Below, piece after piece: positions 1-4,318 of a stretch of 6,711 bases of DNA (position 1 is its first letter; every line of letters begins with the position of its first letter). The DNA comes from Armatimonadota bacterium. Its GTDB lineage: Bacteria > Armatimonadota > DTGP01 > JAHWJO01. A model generated the notes under the pieces. That model ran no database searches. It was not told the origin of the DNA and saw nothing but the letters and a program-made list of their open reading frames with translations. The DNA is taken from NCBI GenBank assembly GCA_019348365.1, contig JAHWJO010000265.1, forward strand, positions 1 to 6,711, written 5' to 3'. Made by a program: the position numbers and the translations under genes.

Positions 1-120
1 CGAGTTCTTGTTGTCCACCAGCCGGTTCAGCACTTCCAAGAGCTTCTCGATGTCCGCAAAATGCAGTCCCGTCGTCGGCTCGTCCAGGATGTAGATCGTC
101 CGGCCTGTCCCCCGCTTCGA
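1..120 (-). pseudogene. uvrA: Displaced 3' fragment of a second uvrA copy (runs off left edge)
   Basis: Read on the minus strand, these 40 codons encode the same peptide as residues 846-884 plus the next Ser of the intact UvrA, including the second Walker B motif ILDEPTTGLH. Aligned by hand to 1079-1198 there are 15 mismatches in 120 bp, in 13 codons, all synonymous. Homology stops sharply at position 120. Upstream (121-165) the frame carries no ATG, GTG or TTG before an in-frame TAA at 165-163, so the fragment has no obvious way to be translated. If it runs to the normal stop, about 231 bp lie beyond the window. I read it as the cut-off tail of a formerly complete uvrA. The absence of amino-acid change means the separation is recent or the sequence is still under selection. 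A chimeric assembly cannot be excluded from this window. Confidence 0.85.
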
Positions 121-174
121 TTGATTCTGCGTAAGCAGGCTATCTACCAGTGGTCGAGATCTTTACAAGGTAGA
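121..174 (-). other. Spacer between HNH stop and uvrA fragment, with weak inverted repeat
   Basis: This 54-bp stretch separates the HNH stop codon from the uvrA homology boundary. It resembles neither the uvrA sequence upstream of codon 846 nor any gene I recognise, and is comparatively A+T-rich (27 G/C in the 60 bases 121-180). It holds a 6-bp inverted repeat (TCTACC at 143-148, GGTAGA at 169-174) with a 20-base loop and no following T run, so it is a poor terminator. It would form the distal end of the proposed element. Confidence 0.4.
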
Positions 175-558
175 CTACAGGTATTCAGCCCGAAGCTCGC
201 GTTGCTCGTCCGAATTCATATCCATGACCCGAACTGTTACTCGACCCACAGGCGTCCGGCCGATGATCCTCACGCCATGCGGTTCAAAGTGATCTTCCCA
301 GAGTTGCGTCCGGGGGTTAAACAGCGGCTCCATTTGCCCTGTGTTTGGATCGATCCCTGCCAGATTTGGACCTTTATGAAGGTTACAGTGATGGCAAGCC
401 AAGGCCAGATTAGTGGAGTCATCCGTACCGCCATGTTGCTTGGGGATGACATGTTCGATATGAAAGCTATAGAAGGGATCGGCTTCTTGAGGCAGGCCAC
501 AGTACTCGCAGAGATTCGATGCTCTAGCCCGGACCTGCCTTCGGGTGATGGCATCCAT
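175..558 (-). CDS. HNH endonuclease, small stand-alone type (127 aa)
   Basis: A predicted HNH-fold nuclease with a zinc-ribbon-like frame. Visible motifs are C17-x2-C20, the HIEH segment (H33, H36) followed by IPxxxGG, N50 in the NLALAC stretch, C54-x2-C57, and N58 followed by H61-K62-G63. H36 is the probable catalytic His, with N50 and N58/H61 in the usual HNH positions. After the core comes a segment (about residues 64-92: NLAGIDP, LFNPRTQLWEDHF) that I recall as typical of a widespread bacterial family of this size. The tail may be a small beta region. The start ATG (558-556) overlaps the TAA of the preceding gene as TAATG and has no clear Shine-Dalgarno of its own, so translation is probably coupled. 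The stop is TAG at 177-175. The natural substrate is unknown. Its position between two uvrA tails suggests a homing-like role, but the family is also found elsewhere, so this is inference. Confidence 0.92.
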   Translation of the reverse strand: MDAITRRQVRARASNLCEYCGLPQEADPFYSFHIEHVIPKQHGGTDDSTNLALACHHCNLHKGPNLAGIDPNTGQMEPLFNPRTQLWEDHFEPHGVRIIGRTPVGRVTVRVMDMNSDEQRELRAEYL

Positions 559-827
559 TATCGAGAAGAGCGCTGGCCTAAAAGTTTACGAGCCTTCGAT
601 TGGAGGATGGCAATGAACCTACCAGCCCTGACGTAGGTCTCATACTCCTCACGCTCTTCCGATGTAAGCTGCCCTTCCGTATTCTTATCCGCCAGCAGAT
701 CAAGTCGCGCCTGAAGCTCCGGGTCCGCGCGAAGTTCCACGAGCTGCCGGGCCACTTCCGGCGTGAGGCAACGGCTGATCGGGTCAATCAAACGGTCCAG
801 GGCCTGAATTTCTACGGTTGTACTCAT
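558..827 (-). CDS. Small acidic helical protein of unknown function, partner of the HNH gene (89 aa)
   Basis: The product has no domain I can name. It is rich in Glu, Asp, Leu and Arg and looks largely helical: an N-terminal helix (LDRLIDPISRCLTPEVARQL), an RADPELQARLDLLADK segment, then LTSEEREEYETYV and a basic C-terminal helix ending LLGQRSSR. I recall similar short proteins directly upstream of this HNH family in other bacteria, in the same order. The start ATG is 827-825. No Shine-Dalgarno sits at a useful distance, but a perfect TATAAT lies six bases upstream, which fits leaderless initiation. The TAA stop overlaps the HNH ATG by one base. Possible roles are a DNA-binding or inhibitory partner of the nuclease, or an antitoxin-like protein. 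The sequence does not decide between them. Confidence 0.8.
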   Translation of the reverse strand: MSTTVEIQALDRLIDPISRCLTPEVARQLVELRADPELQARLDLLADKNTEGQLTSEEREEYETYVRAGRFIAILQSKARKLLGQRSSR

Positions 828-833
828 AACAGT

Positions 834-839
834 ATTATA
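834..839 (-). promoter_or_regulatory. -10 box for a probable leaderless transcript of the small-ORF/HNH pair
   Basis: A perfect TATAAT on the minus strand (839-834) lies between the uvrA stop and the small ORF, with six bases to its ATG. Normal spacing puts the transcription start on the A of the ATG. No -35 match occurs at 16-18 bp; a TTGAGC at 867-862 is too far away (22-bp spacer). The pair may therefore have its own promoter inside the uvrA-proximal end. Confidence 0.5.
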
Positions 840-847
840 CCCGACCT

Positions 848-3733
848 TTACGCCGCCGCCTCATGCTCAATAACGTGCTGCTCCGCTTCTACGGGTTGGC
901 CCTCCCTCTCGAAGATCTCCCGCAGGAACGTCCCCGTATGGCTGTGCTCGCACCCGGCGACCTCCTCCGGCGTGCCCGCGCACACCACTTCACCGCCGCC
1001 CTCGCCCCCCTCCGGCCCCATGTCGATCAGGTAGTCGGCGGTCTTGATCACGTCCAGGTTGTGCTCGATCACCAGCACGCTGTTCTTGTTGTCCACCAGC
1101 CGGTTCAGCACCTCCAGCAGCTTCTCGATGTCCGCGAAGTGCAGCCCCGTCGTCGGCTCATCCAAAATGTAGATCGTCCGCCCCGTCCCCCGCTTTGATA
1201 ACTCGCTGGAGAGCTTGATCCGCTGCGCCTCCCCGCCGGAAAGCGTCGTCGCCGGCTGCCCCAGCCGGATGTAGTCGAGCCCCACGTCGTGCAGCGTCGA
1301 GAGCTTCCGCTTGATCGGCGGGATCGAATCGAAGAACTCCAGCGCCTCCGAGACGGTCATGTCGAGCACCTGCGCGATGTTCTTCTCCTTGAACTTCACC
1401 TCCAGCGTCTCCCGGTTGAACCGCTGCCCCTTGCAGACCTCGCAGGGGACGTACACGTCGGGAAGGAAGTGCATCTCGATCTTGATGATGCCGTCCCCCT
1501 TGCACGCCTCGCACCGGCCCCCCTTCACGTTGAAGCTGAACCGTCCCGGCTTGTAACCCCGCACCTTCGCCTCGGGCGTCTGGGCGAACAGGTCGCGGAT
1601 CAGGTCGAATGTGCCGGTGTAGGTCGCCGGGTTGGAGCGCGGGGTGCGCCCGATGGGCGACTGGTCGATGTCGATCACTTTGTCGATGTGCTCGTCCCCG
1701 CACAGTTCCCGGTGCCGGCCGATGGCCCCGCGCGTGCCGTACACCTTGTAGCGGAGCAGAGGATATAGCGTCTCCTGCACGAGCGTCGATTTGCCGCTGC
1801 CCGACACCCCCGTCACCGCCACCAGGCAGCCCAGCGGGATCGACACGTCCACATCCTTCAGGTTGTGCTGGGTCGCGCCCTTCAGCTCCAGCCACTTGCC
1901 GTTCGGCTCGCGGCGCTGCTGCGGCGCCTCGATCCGGCGCTCCCCGGAGAGGAACTGCCCCGTGACCGACGCGGGGTTGTGCGACACCTCCTCCGGAGTC
2001 CCCTCCGCGACGACGTGCCCGCCGTTCTCTCCGGCCCCCGGCCCGATGTCGATGACCCAGTCGCTCGCGCGGATCGTGTCCTCGTCGTGCTCCACCACGA
2101 GGATCGTGTTGCCGAGATCGCGCAGGCGCACCAGCGTATCGATCAGCTTGCGGTTGTCGCGCTGGTGGAGTCCGATGCTCGGCTCGTCGAGGATGTAGAC
2201 GACGCCCATGAGGCCGGAGCCGATCTGCGTGGCGAGGCGGATCCGCTGCGCCTCCCCCCCCGCCAGCGTGTTCGCCGACCGGTTCAGGGTGAGGTAGTTC
2301 AAGCCCACGTTCTTCAGGAACCCCAGGCGTGAGCGGATCTCCTTGATGATCCGCTCGGCGATGGCCCACTGCCGCTCGCTGAAATCGAGATGGGAGAGGA
2401 ATTCCTCGGCCCGTCCAATGGACATCTCCGTCAACTGGCTGATGTTCAGATTTCCCACGAGCACCGACAGCGCCTCCGGCTTCAGGCGGTACCCCTTGCA
2501 GGCGGGGCACGGGCGGCTCGCCATGTACTGCTCGATATCTTCCTTAATCGTCTGGGAACCCGACTCCTGGTAACGCCGGTTGAGGATCGCGAGGACCCCC
2601 TCGAACCGCGCCTCGTAGCTCCGCTTGTAGCCGTGCCGGTTCTTGTAGGTGAGGGGGAGCTTCTTCTTCGTGCCGTGGAGGATCGGGTGGACCTGCTCCT
2701 CGCACAACTCGCCGAGCGGAATGTCGAGGCTGAAGCCGTACTCCTTTGCAATGGCGGCGAACATCTGAGGGAAGTACTCGCTGGAAGTGTCCGCGAACGG
2801 GATGACGCCGCCCCCGTTGATCGACTTGGAGTAGTCGAGGACGAGGTCGGGGTCGAGTTCGGTGTACACACCGAGGCCGTGGCACTCCGGGCACGCGCCG
2901 TAGGGCGAGTTGAACGAGAAGTTGCGCGGGGCGATCTCCCCGATGCTGACCCCGCACTCCGCGCAGGCGAACTGCTCGCTGAACAGCAGCTCGCGCTCCG
3001 GCTGCCCTTCCGAGGGGAGGACGTGAATGCCGAGCAGCCCTTTCGCCAGCTTCAGCGCCGTCTCGACCGAGTCCGCGAGCCGGGACTGCACGTCGTCCTT
3101 GATAACGAGGCGGTCCACCACGGCTTCAATCGTGTGCTGCTTGTACCGGTCCATCTCGATGTCGTCGGTGACTTCGTAGGTCGTGCCGTCCACCCGCACC
3201 CGGAGGAAGCCGTCCTTCTTGATCTCTTCGATGACCGACCGGTACTCCCCTTTGCGGCCCCGCACCATCGGCGCGAGGACCTGGATCCGCGCGCCTTCCG
3301 GCAGCGCCATGACCGCATCCACCATCTGCTGGGCGCTCTGCGAAGCGATCGGTTTTCCGCATTCCGGGCAGTGGGGTTCGCCGACGCGCGCGTAGAGGAG
3401 ACGGAGATAATCGTAGATCTCCGTCACCGTGCCGACCGTCGAGCGCGGGTTGCGGGTGGTGGACTTCTGATCGATGGAGACCGCCGGGGAGAGCCCTTCG
3501 ATGGTGTCCACGTCCGGCTTGTCCATCTGCCCGAGGAACTGGCGCGCGTACGACGAGAGCGACTCGACGTAGCGCCGCTGCCCCTCCGCAAAGATCGTAT
3601 CGAAGGCGAGCGAGGATTTCCCGGAGCCTGACAGGCCGGTGATCACCACCAGCTGGTCGCGAGGGATCTCCAGGTTGATGTTCTTTAGATTGTGCTGGCG
3701 GGCGCCACGGATGCGGAGGGTGTCGTGCGGCAT
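848..3733 (-). CDS. uvrA: UvrABC excinuclease subunit A (961 aa)
   Basis: UvrA is the damage-sensing ATPase of nucleotide excision repair. It dimerises, loads UvrB at lesions and then leaves. All hallmarks are present, numbering from the chosen start: Walker A GLSGSGKS 33-40; CxxC pairs at C122/C125, C257/C260, C281/C284 and C409/C412; first ABC signature LAGGEAQRI from 490; Walker B YILDEPSIGLH 513-523; second Walker A GVSGSGKST 642-650; third zinc module C741/C744 and C764/C767; second signature LSGGEAQRI from 831; second Walker B YILDEPTTGLH 855-865. The length matches the family (E. coli 940 aa). The first signature has Ala where Ser is more usual. The frame is open up to 3901, but ATG 3733 is chosen because it gives the conserved N-terminus, has GGGAG eight bases upstream, and lies downstream of a good promoter. 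The C-terminal 116 codons may derive from a different uvrA allele. Confidence 0.97.
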   Translation of the reverse strand: MPHDTLRIRGARQHNLKNINLEIPRDQLVVITGLSGSGKSSLAFDTIFAEGQRRYVESLSSYARQFLGQMDKPDVDTIEGLSPAVSIDQKSTTRNPRSTVGTVTEIYDYLRLLYARVGEPHCPECGKPIASQSAQQMVDAVMALPEGARIQVLAPMVRGRKGEYRSVIEEIKKDGFLRVRVDGTTYEVTDDIEMDRYKQHTIEAVVDRLVIKDDVQSRLADSVETALKLAKGLLGIHVLPSEGQPERELLFSEQFACAECGVSIGEIAPRNFSFNSPYGACPECHGLGVYTELDPDLVLDYSKSINGGGVIPFADTSSEYFPQMFAAIAKEYGFSLDIPLGELCEEQVHPILHGTKKKLPLTYKNRHGYKRSYEARFEGVLAILNRRYQESGSQTIKEDIEQYMASRPCPACKGYRLKPEALSVLVGNLNISQLTEMSIGRAEEFLSHLDFSERQWAIAERIIKEIRSRLGFLKNVGLNYLTLNRSANTLAGGEAQRIRLATQIGSGLMGVVYILDEPSIGLHQRDNRKLIDTLVRLRDLGNTILVVEHDEDTIRASDWVIDIGPGAGENGGHVVAEGTPEEVSHNPASVTGQFLSGERRIEAPQQRREPNGKWLELKGATQHNLKDVDVSIPLGCLVAVTGVSGSGKSTLVQETLYPLLRYKVYGTRGAIGRHRELCGDEHIDKVIDIDQSPIGRTPRSNPATYTGTFDLIRDLFAQTPEAKVRGYKPGRFSFNVKGGRCEACKGDGIIKIEMHFLPDVYVPCEVCKGQRFNRETLEVKFKEKNIAQVLDMTVSEALEFFDSIPPIKRKLSTLHDVGLDYIRLGQPATTLSGGEAQRIKLSSELSKRGTGRTIYILDEPTTGLHFADIEKLLEVLNRLVDNKNSVLVIEHNLDVIKTADYLIDMGPEGGEGGGEVVCAGTPEEVAGCEHSHTGTFLREIFEREGQPVEAEQHVIEHEAAA
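1079..1198 (-). repeat. Intragenic copy of the duplicated uvrA segment (pairs with 1-120)
   Basis: A direct repeat of 1-120 at 105 of 120 identical bases, same orientation, offset 1,078 bp. The boundary at 1198 is the Ser846 codon of uvrA (TCA), preceded by a Leu TTA codon. Both codons are A/T-ending in a gene that mostly uses G/C-ending codons nearby. Confidence 0.92.
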
Positions 3734-3741
3734 GGAAGGAA

Positions 3742-3746
3742 CTCCC
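3742..3746 (-). promoter_or_regulatory. Ribosome binding site of uvrA
   Basis: GGGAG on the minus strand, eight bases before ATG 3733-3731. It supports this start over the upstream in-frame ATGs at 3901 and 3847. Confidence 0.65.
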
Positions 3747-3845
3747 GTTGGAACGGCTCGCGTCCGGCGAAGAGGAAGGGAGAGGGCAGTTTCGGAGGAG
3801 AGGTTCAATTCCGGGATGGCCGGCGCGCCGGGGGGACCGTCTGGC

Positions 3846-3874
3846 ATTATACCGCGTTCTTCCAATGGCTCCAA
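3846..3874 (-). promoter_or_regulatory. Sigma-70-type promoter of uvrA
   Basis: On the minus strand, TTGGAG (3874-3869), a 17-bp spacer, then a perfect TATAAT (3851-3846). Transcription should start near 3839, leaving a leader of about 105 nt. I found no CTGT-N8-ACAG or GAAC-N4-GTTC palindrome near it, so there is no visible LexA control of the common types. Confidence 0.6.
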
Positions 3875-4000
3875 AGCCTTCCCCCTCTCACAAACGATCA
3901 AACCGGCGCTCCCATCGGTGAGGCGCGGCCCGGGTATCAGATTATGTTGTCCAAACTTTTGTTCCGGAGAATAACCGTTCCTGCTATCGGCGCATAGAGA

Positions 4001-4006
4001 TATAAT
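4001..4006 (+). promoter_or_regulatory. Candidate -10 box on the plus strand
   Basis: A perfect TATAAT, with only a weak -35 at proper spacing (TTCCTG at 3978-3983, 17-bp spacer). It could drive the NHL gene with a leader of about 300 nt, or a short unannotated transcript. No better promoter stands out closer to GTG 4319. Confidence 0.35.
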
Positions 4007-4086
4007 CTTCAGGGGTGCCTTAATGAATCTTCAAATAATTCTATGGCATCGCGCCACTTGCAAGGAATGCTCGACTGAATTCATTG

Positions 4087-4123
4087 AAGGGAGCATGTAT
4101 CTTCTAAGGGAGCATGTATCTTC
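4087..4123. repeat. Perfect 18-bp tandem direct repeat with 19-bp period
   Basis: The 18-mer beginning AAGGGAGCATG and ending TATCTTC occurs at 4087-4104 and again at 4106-4123, separated by a single T. The copies are identical. A 19-bp period does not keep a reading frame, so this looks like either a recent slippage duplication or a paired protein-binding site in the leader or promoter region of the NHL gene. Confidence 0.9.
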
Positions 4124-4305
4124 GAGACAGATTTTTCCGCTTCCTCTTGACGAAGCCTCGGTTGCCGGAGTAGAGTGGCAGTGATCCCGATCCCCCGCTT
4201 CCTTTTCAACTCGCATGTGGACCTCCTTAGCCCCGATCTTCTCTCCAGTTCTTCTGTTTCTTCTGTGATGCCGGTACTCCAGCGTCCCGTTTGAGACCGA
4301 TTGAG

Positions 4306-4313
4306 AAAGGTGA
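4306..4313 (+). promoter_or_regulatory. Ribosome binding site of the dockerin/NHL gene
   Basis: AAAGGTGA ends five bases before GTG 4319 and matches the AGGTGA part of the ideal Shine-Dalgarno. It selects GTG 4319 over the in-frame GTG codons at 4310 and 4361. Confidence 0.6.
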
Positions 4314-4318
4314 CTCCG

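Larger units (their letters stand above)
121..1198 (-). mobile_element. Putative compact HNH element inserted in uvrA, carrying a replacement uvrA 3' end
   Basis: The order on the minus strand is uvrA body, tail copy A (1198-848), small ORF, HNH gene, spacer, then tail copy B (120-1). Copies A and B both begin at the Ser846 codon. This is what is expected if a segment of about 1,078 bp entered at that codon while supplying its own version of the last 116 codons. The displaced tail is the known signature of e14 in E. coli icd and of an endonuclease-linked hybrid atp6 in Allomyces mitochondria. The HNH gene is the only candidate mobility function; I see no integrase, transposase, terminal inverted repeats or target-site duplication. 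The coding part of the cassette has lower G+C (193 of 360 in 181-540, about 54%) than the uvrA stretches counted. Alternatives are tandem duplication of uvrA followed by deletion, or an assembly join. Confidence 0.4.
3875..4318. other. Divergent intergenic region between uvrA and the NHL gene
   Basis: No gene is convincing here. The stretch from about 3940 to 4200 is visibly richer in A+T than either flanking gene. It contains a plus-strand TATAAT, an 18-bp tandem repeat, and five plus-strand copies of ATCTTC (4005, 4027, 4099, 4118, 4236), two of them inside the tandem repeat and two as part of an 8-bp direct repeat AATCTTCA (4004-4011, 4026-4033). From about 4200 to 4280 the plus strand is pyrimidine-rich. 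I recognise no riboswitch, tRNA or terminator. Confidence 0.5.

Noticed and set aside
61..636. Plus-strand ORF of 191 codons across the HNH gene
   Set aside because: Antisense to the HNH gene and the uvrA fragment; no domain, and it starts inside the uvrA homology.
121..1198. Group I or group II intron, or an intein, carrying the HNH gene
   Set aside because: An intron or intein would interrupt uvrA. Here the upstream uvrA is complete with its own stop, and I see no intron core or intein splice motifs.
1158..2510. Long minus-strand ORF of about 450 codons inside uvrA
   Set aside because: Out-of-frame shadow of uvrA, rich in Arg, Gly and Ala as expected from G+C-rich antiphase reading.
2390..3631. 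Plus-strand ORF of 413 codons opposite uvrA
   Set aside because: Antisense shadow caused by strong third-position G+C bias; no recognisable domains.
3734..3901. N-terminal 56-residue extension of UvrA from ATG 3901
   Set aside because: It overlaps the uvrA promoter, is low-complexity and not UvrA-like, and ATG 3733 has a Shine-Dalgarno and the conserved N-terminus.
3734..4000. LexA/SOS box upstream of uvrA
   Set aside because: Only two GTTC direct repeats 12 bp apart (from 3961 and 3977) were found. These fit neither the CTGT-N8-ACAG, GAAC-N4-GTTC nor GTTC-N7-GTTC types.
4023..4184. 53-codon plus-strand ORF behind the TATAAT at 4001, with AGGGG seven bases upstream of its ATG
   Set aside because: The start signals are suggestive, but the ORF spans the 19-bp-period repeat, which breaks frame between copies, and the peptide resembles nothing I know. 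It could be chance.
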